NCBI GenBank assembly: GCA_037179385.1 | Contig: CM074189.1 | Span: 26,907,648-26,971,647, forward strand | Reading direction: 5' to 3' | Length of the DNA: 64,000 nucleotides | From: Holothuria scabra | Lineage: Eukaryota > Echinodermata > Holothuroidea > Aspidochirotida > Holothuriidae | Part shown: piece after piece, positions 14,101 to 29,100 of the stretch | How positions within the stretch are numbered: position 1 is the first letter of the stretch | Layout of the letters: every line of letters starts with the position of its first letter | Notes under the pieces: model-generated | Told to the model about the DNA's origin: nothing | The model's input: only the letters and a program-made list of their open reading frames with translations | The model's database searches: none | Translations under genes and position numbers: made by a program

Positions 14101-17100
14101 TTGTCTTTAAATTATGGTATGGTGGAGGACTTGCTAGTGGGTCCAATTTATGATCCAAGGATAGCCTCTCTGATTCTGCCTATAGTTCCAGCTTTTACTT
14201 TTCCTGAAGTTTTTCAAAGGTCTGGTGTTGTTTCACCTATAGGAACAAAAGTAATTTGTGGAAGTAAAAGTTTTAAGGAATGATCTTTTATACAAATGAG
14301 AGAAGCACAACAAGTCATCCTTTTATAAATGTAAGGTTGATTTCAATTTAATTTTGTTTGAATGATTCTGTAATAGAAAAGTAATTTATAGTTAAAGGGG
14401 AAGTGAAAGCATAAATTCAATATTCATATGTAAAATAGGAACTTGACCTACACAATTTGGTAAAACTTCCATTCAAACCAGACTGGAGACATCAGCAATG
14501 AGGTTACTAGATTTGTGTTCCAAAGTGAACTTTAAGGTTGTTTCTTTTGTCTTTTTCAGTCTGTTGTGTTGACCTTGAAGTTCATAGGGATATGACCCCC
14601 ATTATGAGGAATGCAATGTTCATTAAGTTCTCATGCCACTAAAGCAACTGCATCCTGATAAGATAGGATTGTTGAGGAAAAAATTTATTGTAAAGTTCAA
14701 AGAAAAACCAAAGACTGTGCATTAATTTGAAGATATATGCTTACCCCAAGTTCAATTTTTTTTTTAAAATGTGACATTTTTACCTGCTCATTTCTTGAGA
14801 AGCACACATTTTACTTCAATGCAAACTTTACTAGAATGCTTAGGAGAAGGACCTTATTAACACATTAAAAGTTGATCTGACCTACCACCCTGCCTTCAAT
14901 TAAACTTTTTCTAATGAAATGTGATATGAAATAATATCTTCTAAATTTGTATCGAGTATGCACATCTCTGTTCTAGTCAACAGATATGACATTCTGTTTT
15001 TATTTATAAAATGTCCAAAATGCCAAAGGTGTGCTGAAGGTTGAATCCGGGAAGAAAGGTACCATCAGGAATGTAAGTCTGTCTCCATCAGAGATGAATG
15101 GTACTGCCACACAAGCAATCAGGGTACCATTAAGTATGTGCAGTAACATGAGGCAAGAAAGGCGAAATCGTGGAGGTCATGTACCATACACTGTGAAAAA
15201 TAACAAAAATGGTATAATAATTATTGAAAGTTTCAAGGTTTTTATGAAGTATCATAAATCAATTTTTCTCCACAGGCCACAAAGCTGTATTCAAACCCTC
15301 TAAAGGGTGTCATGACACCTCCTGTTCTGGTTGACCTTACAAATGATGGAGTTGTTGATATAGTCAGTAGTATATTCAATGGTACTGTCATTGCATTGAA
15401 TGGAGAGACTTATGATCTCATCTGGAACACTACAGTACCTTTCTCTGAGTCCTACAGGTAAGTTCACCTCAATGCTACTCTTTGAGTTTTACCATGGGTA
15501 AGTTTAAGATACCACAGCACCATTTTTGAGTCCCCTATATGCAGTAAGTTCAAAACACTGCAGTATTATTATCTGAAACCTATAGGTAAATTCAGAACAG
15601 CATAGTACCATTTTCTGAATGGTATAGTTAAGTCCACCATAATGCTGCCCTGAGGGGTCTATCATGGGTAAGTTCAGGGGCACCACAGCACCATTTTTCA
15701 TGTCCTTTATATAGTTCAAAATGCTGCTGTCCCATTTGTTGAGTCCTGTAGATAAGTTCAGAACACCATAGTACCATTCTATGACTTCTATAGGTAAGTT
15801 CACCACAGTGCCACTCTTTGAAGTCTTTAGGTAAGTTCAGGACACCTTGGTGCCATTTTTCAAGTTCAAAATGCAAGTTCAGAACACTGCAGTAAGTCTT
15901 AAAGGTAAATTTAGAACACCACAGTACCATCTTCAGGGTCTTATAAAGAGAGATCTTGGCAGTCTGTTAGATCAAAACACCATTTTCAAAGTCAGAACTT
16001 TGGATAAGTTCACAACAAAGAATTATTCTCAGACCTAGATAGATGAATTGTGAACATCATTCACATGACTCTCCTATGAGATTAAAGGGCTGGTTAAAAA
16101 TTAGAACATTCCTTTTTCATTAACGTCCTTACATAGTAAATGACGGTATTATTTATGTGTGGTTCAAAGGATGGATGAAAGTTAAAACTTTGCCTGTATC
16201 GGTACTTATGAACTTAAAATGTGAACATGAACTATTTTGATGAAATATACAGTAGGAAAAGTAAATGCTTGGATTTGTGGGACCTGATGGGGAAGGGGGG
16301 GGGGGGGAGGGGGAGAGCACTGTTCCATTAACTTCATTAAGAAAATCTAGTAATGAATGAGGTTTTCTTTTTATCTTCATATAAAACTGGAGTAACTTAG
16401 AAAAGTTAAACTGCAGAAATACCAAAATATGCCAATGCTATCTGACTTCTGACAAGGGTTATACTTAGAAATTTTTTGGATGTGATTTTCATTACCAATT
16501 TTTACTGACTACTTACAAAGTCATTATGAGAGAATACTTACAGTGCTTTCATGACAGAGTATTTATATATACAATACCATCTTGACAGATGTTATGTCCA
16601 AGTAACCTTAGTTTACTGATAAAATACATAAATCATGGTAATTGAATGCACTATTTGTTATTGTTGGCTTTGTAAAGAAAATTGCGTTTGAAACACCGTG
16701 GGGTAGTAAATAGTTTTTGTAAAGAAATATGTAACTCATTTCCATAGAAGTTAGAGTCAGTTAGTTGTTGTTAACAGTTTTTTGACTTTGGGGAAAGTTG
16801 CTGTCCTGGTTTAAGTGACTGGCTTTGACCATCACAGCCATTTTCAATCCTCTGACTATAAATTGATTTCAGTGAAAATGGTATAGTGAAGTCTGTCTCT
16901 TTGTTTGGAGAGTATATTATTAGGCCTACACTGCTGTAAATATATTCAGTACAGAGGTTCACATAATTGAGACTGCATGTTTGGTCTAATGGTAAAACAT
17001 TCGCCTCTCATGCGGAAGGCCTGGGTTGGATTCCCAGATTGAGTCATACCAAAGACTCTAAAATGGAACCTACTGCTGTTTTGCGTGATGCTCTGCATAA

Positions 17101-20100
17101 GCAATGGAGTAGGAAAAACAAGCCAGTGAGCCACAACTGGAAAAAAAACTGTGGCCCGCTCAACTTGAACCAATAGGTTGGAAACTGGGCTGTAAAACTC
17201 CACTTAGCTGTAAACTAACTAAAACATAATGAAGGGTGTCATCTAGCTGGTCCTCTGGCTTGTTTTTGGTGTAACCAGGACACACTTTGTGTATTGGGAG
17301 ACAGTAACCATTTTCAATTATGTATAGAAATTATGTATGTCATGTTTGGTCTAGTTTGACATACACCATGCAGTGTTTGTGTATGTTTTAATAATTTCAC
17401 GTTGGGCAGTGACAGTAATACATCTTTGGGAATGTGTGTGTCACGAGGTTTCAGAAGGTCAAGAGCAACATATCAGTGAATTAGAATCTTAAGCTTGTGC
17501 TGATTGTTGACACAGATAATTTATCACAAACTTCCATGGCTACTTTCTGTGCATTTGAGACCTGTGAACTGAGGCAAGCAGAAATCTTGATTTATGTTAG
17601 TTAGTTAGTTAGTTAGGCAGAGTTTTAAAGGGGCTCATTGAGTTGCTATTGATAACTTAATGAGAGTGCTAAAGGGTAACTACAACATGACAATGGTTAT
17701 AATTAGCATGATAAGTCAAATTTCATCCCCAATAGTTATGGAAAAAGTTAAAATTTTGAATTTTGTGACGTCCTGACTTGTAACGGCTTTGTGTATAATT
17801 TGAAAAAATGTCTGGTCACGAATATTTGAAAACTGAATTGAACTGTTAAATACTCACTCATAAGACAGCTATTCGTATGTACAGTAGGATATGGGGATTG
17901 TCTTAGTTTGACCATTTGTCATTGGTATGTGAAAAATACTTAGAGGGTGTGGAAAATGTTTTGAATTTCAAGAACCAACTCAATGAGCTGCTTTAAGGCC
18001 CAGTTTCCAACCTATTGGTTCAAGTCAAACTGGCCACTACCTTTTTTCCAGTTGTGACTCACTGGCTTGTTTTCCCTACTCCATTGCTTTTTGTGGAGCA
18101 TCATGTACAACAGCAGTAGGTTCCATTTTTAGAGTCTTTGGTATGACTGGACTTGAAAATCGATCCTGGGCCTTTCGAGTGAGAGGCGGATGCTCTTACC
18201 ATTAAACCAAACATGCTGACTGATGTGGTATAATTTATTAGATATCTGTTACTCCTACAATGTTTCACTTTTGTGAGATTTGCTGGTAACATTTCTTTTA
18301 CCTATTAGCACTCCTGGAGCTGGTTATTTTAATGATGATGAAATCCCAGACTTTATGATTGTCTTCAACTATGGTCCAGGATATCCTTTATACTACTACA
18401 GCCAGGTGAGACATTGAATATGATATCTCTGTTACCCAGTTAAAGGGTAAATATGATTCAAGTTTTAGTTAAAATCACAGACTCATGAATGGTTGTTACT
18501 ATGGTCCAGGTGTGAGACTGAATATGATTTATCCATGTTAGAGGTTCATTATGAATTAAATATTGTAAAGATTGAATATATGCTATTGCTTCTATTAGAG
18601 ATTTTACATGCTGAAGATTCTACTACTTGGGTGCAAAGTGCACACTGAATTTTTTCTGAAAATATGCCCTAGTTAAAGGGCAAGAGAGCTGTAACCACAA
18701 ACTTATTTTGAAAAAAAAAAAAAAGTCATTTGCTAAGTATCTTTCATTGTATATCAGCACTACAACACTGAATATTCATGATTTAGTGAGAAAAGTGTTG
18801 CCACATGACTTTTAAGAGCCAATCATTAAACAGGACAGACAACTGCACTAATCCAATTGGGGGGTGGGATGGAGATTGCTCTTGTCCGGTTAGGTTTTCT
18901 GGCAAAGTGCAGCAGACGTTATTGTGGGTGTAGTTCTATATGCCTATTAGATATAGTTCAAATGTGACAATTGAGAAAGAGGATAATTACTTTGCAGTGC
19001 CTTGAACATGTAGGATGTGATAACAGTGTACTTTCTGAATTTTTAATAGGTGACAATTTTAGATGGCAAGACTGGGCTACCGTTGATTGATCCTCCAATG
19101 AAGATGTCTGGTAGTGTCCAGAGCTCCTCGCTATCCATCAGTTTTGAAGGATTCGGCAACGATGCATTCATCTATTGGGGTTTGCTTTGTGAGGGCCACG
19201 AACATGAAACTACAGCTTTTACTTTTGCTGATGGTGAGGTTTAAGCTTACTAGTGTCACATGTCCACACTTTACAGATATTTTCTGGAATGATTATTCTG
19301 AATTAGGCATTGCAATACCAAATGTAGCTTTTTCAAGGTCAGATCATCATTAAGTAGCAAAATTCCTAGCATTTGAGCTTAATAAAATCAAATTCTCTGA
19401 ATCAGGATCCTGTGCCATCCCAGAAAGGACAAACTACTGGGTGTGGCCTTTCTGGGGTGAAAGGAATTTCGAGCATCTTGCTCAATTTAGGGAATAGGAT
19501 TTGGTTTGAGTGTAAGAGGAATTGGTTATTCTTTCATGAATGATCTCATATTCAAGAGAGGCACTCAGCAATTTATCAAGCTCATGCAGGTTGAATATAA
19601 ATTTTTAAGTTTTCAAAAATCATTATGAAAAATCCTGGAAAATTGTAGTGACTTAGAAATTTTGTGTACATAAAATGTTGTAGGCCTTTGGCTAGCCCAC
19701 CTAAGATATTAAGTATGTCAAAGTATGCAGTGTACAACAATCTGCAATTGTAGACAAGAGATAGCGTACTTCATGTAAGCAAGCCTCGAACTGAAGTGAA
19801 TAGACACCAACTAACTAATTAATCCTATTCAATCAAGGCTATTCAGTCTTTTTGTCTACCTTCAGTTGTCTATTCACCTCAGTTTGAGGTAGCCTTACAA
19901 GAAGTATCTCCCCTGGATAGGTCCACATGAGAAGAGTGTATAGTCTTTTGCAAAGCAAGGAAAAAAAAGAGCAACTTAGAACATATCTAAAAGTTAAGGC
20001 TATAGAAAATTTTGCAATATTGTATTTTACAATGCTTGAAGATATTGATCAGTATATCAGTGCCTCACTGGTAAAACCTGTCTAGCTATTGGTTTGTATC

Positions 20101-23100
20101 AAGCCAAATTGTGATTGAAAATATTACATGGTTTTAGCTTTTACCCACCCCTTGTTTTATCATCCCTATTTAAAGCGGCTCATTGAGTTGGTTCATGAAA
20201 TTCAACAAATTTTCCCAAACCTGTTAAGTTTTCTTCACATACCAATGACAAATGGTCAAACTAAGACAATCCTCATGCATTAAATCCAGATAACTGTCTA
20301 ATGAGTGAGTACTATGAGGTTCAATTAGGTTTTCAAAAATTCATGACCAGACACTTTTTCAAAATATGCACAAAACCATTGCAAGTCAGGACACCACAAA
20401 ATTCAAAATTTTAGCTTTCCCTTAACTATTGGATATGAAACTTGGCTTATTATGCTAATTATAAGAATTGTCATGAGATAGTGACACTTTAACACTCCCA
20501 TTTAGTTATAGAAATCAACTCAATGAGCCTCTTTAAAGGACTTTTGCTGATTAGCTACATCGGTTTTGTGTTAGGTACACCTCTTAGGGTGAGATATGAA
20601 ATAAAATTTGTCACATTGATACTTTTTCTATCTTTAGGAGTTTTTGGTCCATCAAAGAGCAGAGTAAACTTCTGCAAGGAGAGGTTTGGAACAAAAGATG
20701 TCACCAGACAATTTGTCTTGAATCAAAACATGAAACTTCCAGGTGATATCTTATATGACTCACGTAAGTATCTAATTGTAAACCTCCTTGCAGTCATTTT
20801 GTCTAAACTTGAAATATTTTCTAAAAATGAATTTGTTTACAGGAAATGTTGGATGACTCTAGTACGTATCTTAATATTGATCTGCTCTTTGCCAGACTGA
20901 ATGAAGTATCCTACAAATATAACTCAATTTATATGTAGAATAAAACTCATTAGTATCTAGTCAGAAGTCTGCCAGGATTTATTTTACTGAACTCCTTTGA
21001 ATAAGTTGGTTCACAGGAAATGTTGCATGACTCCTGTTACTATCAAGGATAAGCATTCCAGGAGTCATTTGGTACTACTGAATGCGTACCTTTCACATGG
21101 AGTGTGCATTAAATTTAACGTAACTCTCACTAGTATCTCAACATGAACTCCACAAGAGCCATCTGGTATGACTCAAGGAAGTAAAGTCTTTGCATGAACA
21201 TAGCATGAGAAAATTTTATGACTCCAGTAAGTATCCTGACATGAATGCACTGGGAGACATGTTGTATCATGACTCAACTATGTATCATCACATTTACATC
21301 ACTTGACACACCTTGTATTACTCAATAAAATATGGAGTGTATCATGATCCATTCAATAAATTGCTGGTGTTAGTCCATGACTCCAGGAAGAGTTTCTGAG
21401 ATGGGATGCTGGGAAACATCTTTCCTGACTCTGCGATCATTAAAAGAATGTCCTATAGACATCTGGGTGTCTAACTACTTTGCACTGTGTATTGAGTTAA
21501 TATGAATCTGCCACTCCATTGAATGCCTTACAATGAACATCATGTGGCTATTGAGATGGTGAAGTGGAGAAGTGGTGCATTTGCACCAGTTCACAACTTG
21601 TGAGAAGTGTTCCATTGGTAAAAACAGATGGCTATACACTATTGAATAGGAGCAATTAAACGTAGCATGTACATTCGATGTATGTGTAGAGTGAGATTTT
21701 TGTAGGAATAGGTAAATCAATTAACAAAATTGTGGTGAAACAGTCTCTGCGAGTAACACTCAGCAGTATCAGCCACCAAATTGCATTAACAACCAAACTG
21801 CTTTCATTACTAAGTTCAGCCCTATCTGTTCCTTGGAAAGAATTTCATATACTTTGCTGTCTAATAAGGGAAATTTGCCTCTGATAGTCCCTATCATATA
21901 CAAATGTTTCTCTTGAACTGGGTTCCAAAGTTCTTTAATTTTCCTCCCACAGCCATCCTTCGTTACATATAATATGCCTCTCATCTGTTCTCCACTCACA
22001 GAACAAAGCTATGATATTGAACATACCAATGCACTGAATGCAACAGTATTAGCTATGGAGTTTCTGAAGGACCATCCAGAAATCAAGGACTTTGTAATTA
22101 AGGATGCCTTGGAGAGACATTCTCATAGTGATGAAACTGATCAACATTCCTCAAAAAGCAAGGTATAGAACCATATTATAGCTTTTCTATCAATTTATGA
22201 TTGTATATTTACAACAAATATTTTTTACATTTTTTTTGCAATTTTACTCTCTCAGGAAAACTTCTCCTTGAAAATATGTGATTGATCATACAGTAAAAGA
22301 ACAAATATATTATAAAAAGGAAGTGCAAAGAGATTGTATTATCAAATTTGCATGAGAAAATATTGTGCATTAAGGCATAGAGAATTTAAGGAAATGAATA
22401 GAGTGATTTCTATTTAGCCAAACGACCTAAACAAATATCTGTGGTAGAGAAATTGTAACTGATTTCCATAGAGACACATACAAAGACACCAATTTTTCGG
22501 ATAGGATAAAAACTGAAAATTGTGATTGAAGATTTATTTCATTGTGGTCCCAGGGACCTTGAAGTCACCTCCTAATTTGTGCAAAGTTACAGCTGTGTTA
22601 GAGTATAATAATGTTCAAATTTTTGTTTCTGGTTACATATATGCCCATTTACCATTCAGGAATTACGATGTCTAGAAACTAGGATATAGACGAATCCAGA
22701 TAACAAGTGATGGTCTGATTTCAGTTGGCCATAACTGGGGTCGATTACCCTTTAATCTTTCAATTTCCTTGCAAAACTGTATCACAGATGGTTGTACATT
22801 TAATTGCATCTTGATTCCTTCAATTTCACTGAATATGAGGATTTAAAATTCAAGGATATTATAACTGAAGAGGATTTGCTGATGGTTGGTTAGTCAGTTA
22901 GAAGGAGTTAAACGGTCGAGTTCAGTCGAGCAGACCACAGTTTTTTTTTCCAGTTGTTGCTCACTGGTTGATGGACCCCACTAATGGCTGCATACAGTCA
23001 CTAAACACAAGCACTAATGGGAATCATCTATTATTCTGTGTGATTGTAAGTTAAGCTGAATTAAAAGACAAACTTAAATATAAAGGAGAGTTATGTACAT

Positions 23101-26100
23101 TCATTTTAGTTAGAAAACTTGTTTCAAAAGGCAACATGGCATTCCTAACACCAGGGAGTTGTTAGCAATGCTGTCCATAAGTATTTGAGTGTATCCATAG
23201 AGTTGTAATAATGTTGTAAACACTGTTTTGATTGACATACACTCTGGCTGATTAGCAGTGACTTGGACTATCAGTTATACCTGTGTTTCTGTCCCCAGTA
23301 ATATAGTAAGCTTCCAAACTGAACTGTGTATGTGAGCAGTATATTTTCTCAAGCAAACTCAGTGTAGACTATTATGGCTCTCCATTATATGTGATATTTT
23401 GGTTTGTATAATTGCCAACCATTCTGCATTTTTATGACCTGTTCTGTTTCTTGAACTTTTAAAATTCATGAAAGTCTGTTTTTCTGACTTCAAGACTTAC
23501 TGTTTCTTTTAAGAATTCATACATTGGGTCAATACACTTTAATAGTATGACAAAATTTGAGTTATAATTGGAAATTTCAGTTTTGTGGAACAGTACACAC
23601 ATCAAATGGTGGGGCAAAAATGAAATCCTCATTTTTAATTTTTATCCACAAACATCAGTGAGTCAAATTGACGAGCCATTGCCCCAAAATGGCATCATAT
23701 TAGCTTAGCATAAACACTGCTTTAAGTGTCAAACATATAGTAATACCAAAAGTAACAAAAATTACTAAGCAACATCTTTGTCAAAGAATTGCCAACCTTT
23801 GCATCTCTTAAAGTGATTTCCTTATATATTGTATACATTCAGAGAGGAAAGAGGAGTTTTTTCCCCTGTCCACCAAGTCCATTGAAGTTATTATGCACTC
23901 CTTGCCCACAGAAGATCATTTGCAATGTATGTTCAGTTTTCAGAGGTGATAGTGATGAAGTATGGTTTGATCTGAATTGGAGGATGGACTAAAGTTTAGT
24001 TAGGCAATTTGGAATAGCCTGGGTTGGGATAGTACGGCTAACAGGGACTTTTCGATTTAGGATGGTAGAGCAACAGGACAGCGAGCTTAACACACCCACA
24101 GGTGGTGTTCCATTTTCTCTGTTCAGTTGTTTCAGTTTTGAAGTAACATTACGGTAGAATGACATCACAACAATGACATCTGCAATCATGAACAATTTAA
24201 ATGCTATCCTAACTTCAACATCACAGAAATGTAATGGATAAGGGAAATTGCTATAGCAACCCCTGTACGGTCCTGTCTCTAGATCGTATATAATTAAATA
24301 GGTTCAGAGACTTTTATGCAAATCAACACCACAAAGTTGATGCTTACTTCTGCTAAACTGTAGTGCAGTATTTTTGCTGCATGTTTCGTGGCCTTTATCT
24401 GCTGTCCTGAAATCAAAAAAGCCCTAATAGATCTCTCAAGTGATGAATGATGATTTTTCATACCACTGACAGATTCTGGAATTTAAAGTTTGAGGTAACT
24501 TGTCAAATGTAAGTATGCTTTGTCAAATGTTAATGATATATGATCGATCATTTATTATCACTATGTTTCCTTTAACATCTGACCTTTAACTCATAGCCTC
24601 ATCTTTCACAAATAATAGATTAATCAATTAATTATAATTTAATTGTAGTTATAATTAATATATTAATTTTGTAAGTTTGGAAATTTTGCATGAGGCATTA
24701 GTGTGGCCAATATCTTTAATAACATGTAAAACTAATACTCTATTCTAATACTAGTATTGTTACCAAATTATTAAGAAACCTGTCATCCTGATTTTGTAAT
24801 TTAAAACATTCTTTAAAGTGGGGTGTCTTGATTTGGTGAGTACATTGGACCAATCTCTGAATAAAAAACTTTTGGCACATTCACAAAAACTATTCATTTT
24901 TAAGTGATTGACAAATGGCATTACCATGCTGAACAGCTGTATTAAGCTGTTGTGCTATGGTACAAGCTGTCATCTCATTGCCTTATGAGATACATTGAAA
25001 ATCATTTCACATGCAGCTAAAGGATTTAAACCTTTGTTTGCAAAACCAGACTTGCCGTATTGGTTGTGTTTAGGGTTGAAGCTATGCTAGGCTGTGGTGA
25101 TTATGTAGAAAGCGATTACAAGTTTCCCAACCATCTCAATTTGTTAGTTACAACTTACTGACCAGAAATCATCTCTGTATCTCTTTCAAAATACTATTTC
25201 CTTTCTCTTCACCATTCTTGTTTTAAATGCAATATTTGTTAAAAAGAACAAGTACTACAACAACAAAGAGTGCAAGGAAGCCATATTGGTTTCTTATGTT
25301 TTTACTATCCACAAAACAGAACCATTTGCACAACCAAATACCTGTTATGACATCTGGGGCCCGTTCCACAAAGAGTTACCCACAATCTTAAGTATGATTT
25401 ACTGTTGACTTAAGTATGGGGTATCAAACTTAAGATTGTGCGTAAGTCTTTTTAGAATGGGCCCCAGCTATTACTCCTGGTACTACTACACATGGTCTAT
25501 ATGCCCTGGGATGAAAAAAGTTGCTACGTTCCTAGGCTCACACTGCTGGGTTGTATCGTTCAGTTGTTTTTCTCTATCTATGCACTAGTTGGGTAGTACC
25601 ATCATCTTATATTGGTATAAAATTTTATGCACCAATATGTTAAAAATCTGCCTGTAAAGATACATACAGGTATTATTTATGATCAGTTCAAAGCTACCAT
25701 TAAAGTCATAAACATGCAACTGCTTAAACGTTGCATGTTCATTAGCAAATATCGTAAATTCATTGGTATACATTGTAAAAATATCAAACATCTGTTGCCA
25801 ATACTGCTTTGCTTTGCTTAAATGTTAACTTTTCAGTATTTGCCAGTTGTATGTGTTAAAGTTTGTTGTTTTTCTCCATCAGGTCAAAGGTAAAACATGA
25901 TCATATGACACTGTGCAATGCATTCACCTCTCATTAGAATATGATACCCTTCTATCCCGAAATCTTAATTTTTGTCAAGATGTTTTAAAAGTTCCAGGGA
26001 AAGCAACACTTTGTTAATAATTAGGTCTGAAGTTGTCGTAATCTAAAATGATGCAAGATAAGAAAAAGGACCACATTGGAAATAGATTTTATCACATAAG

Positions 26101-29100
26101 AGTTTTTCCATGGTAGACTTGAATATTTGTATCTTGACTTCTACATTCACATATAATTACTGATTTAAGTAAATCAGACAGTCTGTTAGAAGATTTTGTG
26201 AGAGGTCTTGCATACAATTTGACAGATGACTAGTTTGGGCTTATGTTTTCAAAGATCATCTATACTGTATACTTATAGTAAACTGAATTAAGGTCAGGAT
26301 CATACAGTATCACCCTTTCAATTTGATTAATAGACAGTGTAATGGTATGACCAGTCGTAAGAGCCCAATATCATTTATTTTCAGGTTGTGGTTTTGTTGA
26401 AGGGTGCTGATTGGCTGAAATGAGAATACAAGTTTTACACCATTACAAATTGTTGATTACAATTTTAACCTGCAAGCAGTTTTTTGGAAATGAGTTCATA
26501 CTTTCTCTTTTCCACCACAATTTCTCTTGCAAAGCAAAGCTCAGAGAATAGTGCAATCCTCTTGTGATTGTTATCTGTTTATCAGCAAAATTGGTCCATA
26601 TGCATACCATATCCTAACATCTGCTAGCTGCTAGCACTGTCATTACTCACCTCTCTGTATCTGTTGTGTGGTTCAAGCATTTTAGGTAAATTTTATGCCC
26701 CATTATGAGCAAAATCAGCCGACATGGATAAAAATTATTTATGATCAGTCCAAAGCTGCTATTTAGGTATATCAGACTTACATTATAGATTTATTGGCAA
26801 ACATTTTAAAATTGGCAAACATTATAAATCTTTCAAACACCTGTTGCCAATATTTCACACAATACTGCTTTATTTGCTTTGCTTATTGACAACATTTTGA
26901 AAGATATTTGCATTGAAGTTCACCGTGTTTCTCACAAGTTCAATGTTTTAACATGAATATGAAAAATATTCATGTGATACCAAATAATGCATTCATCTTA
27001 CATTTAATATGTTACACTCTCATTTCCCAGTGTCTTAATTTTTTTGAAAGTCCTTTTTTTTTAAGTTTGTACTGTATGTGCCAGCAGCAATATGTTAATG
27101 GCAGATTTGAAGTAGCTGTGATCTCAAATGATACAATAGGTACCAAGGCTTAAAAAAGGCAGGTTTATAAGATTTTCCCAGGGTGTTTCACACTCAGTTG
27201 CACATCTATCTAGTTTAAAGTAATGGCACTGTATACATATGACCCTTAACCCTGTAACTGCATACTAATCACTTAAAGCAAAGTCAGTAATCAGCCCCGT
27301 CCACACTATGACAACAAGACCGTCTTGTCGTGGTGAGAGAATGATTACCTGGCCGGGGGGGGGGGGGGGGGGGGTGGGGCAGCAACTGCAACCTCTGACA
27401 GACAAAAGTTGCCTCCCGGTGACCTTTCCAGGTTCTGTTAATTCCTGCTTTTATGAACCCCTGCAGGCCATTTCCCCCACTGACCAAAATCAGGAGCTCC
27501 CCCACTTATCATTGCCAAATGCTGTAGCATGCTGACTGGTTAGTTACTAAGGTGAGATTTTAGTGACAAACCAACATAAATGTGGTATGTAGTGTCAACT
27601 TGCAGTAATTAGCTTAAAGAGGTAAAGTTGAAATACCTTATCAAATACACTTTATTTTCAAATTTTATTTCAAACACATTTCAAGTACTGCATGGCACGG
27701 GCCTTTCCCTTTAGTGGCTTCTTACAACAAGAGGTAAATACCCTGGGTGTATTCTACAACCCCCAGCCCACAGGGGGAACAGGCTGACTGGCATCAAAGT
27801 GAAATCTTCTGCAAACACATTTCAAGGGCTATAACAGAGGTGCCAACTCTCTCTGATTCTCAGGGAGGCTCCCTGAAAATTCAAGGATTTCTGTCTATTC
27901 CAACTAGTAAATATGGCAATCTCCCTGATTCAAGAAAATTTTCCCCCCATTGAGATGCATGTAATTGTAGAAAATCTCCCTGATTCTTGTGTGAAACCTC
28001 CCTGATTTCTGGATGTAAATGTTGGCATCTCTGCTATAAAAAGGCATTCTAGAAGCATGAAACTGAATGAACTGCCAACCAAATGGTAAATTAAATGTAA
28101 AAGATCCTAAACTTGTCTGATTTCAATTTTTTTCAAGGCACATATTCTTATCTCTAACTTTACTTAAAATGTGAAAATGGTATAGTAGCTGGTTTGCCAA
28201 AAGGAACCCTTTTGGATGTTAGAGAGTCTACAAAAATATATTGTGTATGTTTAAGCAGTCTTTAAGCCTACTATATCATTCCATCAACTATTAAGCCCTT
28301 TGCTTTATGTGTCACCATTAGAATAGATTTTGTGTCTGTTATTTATTTTTTCCAGGGATGGTGGAGGTAGTTTGGATTATCTGATTGGGCAGAGGGTTGG
28401 TTTTTAGTGGTATGAAGCTTTGATGATTTGGATGGCAGTGGTGGGGATTGTTTTAGAGGAAAGGGGTTTACTTAAGTGGATTGAAGCTTTGATAATTTGA
28501 ATAACTTATTTGGTCGTTAGGTGGTCTTAGTGTGAATCTGACCATCCAAGCGTTAAGCAGGTTAACCTTTTTCTCGAGGACATACCTGTCAAGGTATCTT
28601 CCCTTCCCATGTGATTTCAGAAATCTAAAATTTGTGATGGAAGTCTCCCCTCAAAATATTACTGCAAATTGTTTAAATGTGCAGGTTGGAAAATCTTTAC
28701 AGATTCAGCCCAGATCCAGGGGCAGGGTATATGTAATATATGAGCCTAACTTTTTTTGAAAATAGATTGTTTTAGGTATTTTATTTTTCAAGTAAAAACC
28801 TGATTCCAACAAGTTTTTGCATCAACTTTCAGCTCAAGTGTGAGTGTTCACATGACATTTAAAAAGACCCACTGGAGGTGTTTGTATATTTAGAAAAACA
28901 TTGCAATTTGAAGCATGTACCCTTAGATTCAGTTCCTCTGTTTGCAGTGCTTTTGATTATTCTCTCCATTTCCCACGATCCCATAAGACCACTGTTTTGT
29001 TATAAATTGAAAAGCTGCTTTTATTATTAGCTCAACTTTCCTTCCTAAGTTATGACTTTTTTCACAAATTCTGTAACATCTGTTTTTCATCACATGCCAT

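Larger units (their letters stand above)
15458..18308 (+). other. Intron 6
   Basis: GT-AG intron (GTAAGT ... TATTAG). It opens with the exon-6-derived array (15470-16015). It also holds two complete SINEs in opposite orientation (16965-17222 and 17998-18225), a TTAA-type MITE (17629-17992), a poly-G run (16295-16307) and a (GTTA)n stretch near 17597-17615. The stretch 16020-16960 is otherwise unremarkable. Confidence 0.75.
18406..19049 (+). other. Intron 7
   Basis: GT-AG intron (GTGAGA ... TTAATAG). It contains one truncated copy of the exon 7 end with donor (18471-18540) and a MITE (18677-18889). Confidence 0.75.

Noticed and set aside
15504..15930. Two overlapping 100-codon minus-strand ORFs
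   Set aside because: They translate the exon-6-derived tandem array in reverse, and their repetitive peptides follow the DNA repeat. No family resemblance.
16969..17040. Candidate tRNA gene (CUC anticodon, boxes A and B)
   Set aside because: It is followed by a body and tail shared with at least five other loci, and a diverged twin lies at 17998-18225. It is the head of a SINE, not a tRNA gene.
20523..20637. ORF upstream of exon 9
   Set aside because: It begins inside the right end of a MITE and crosses a strong acceptor at 20637. Only the part after the acceptor fits the gene.
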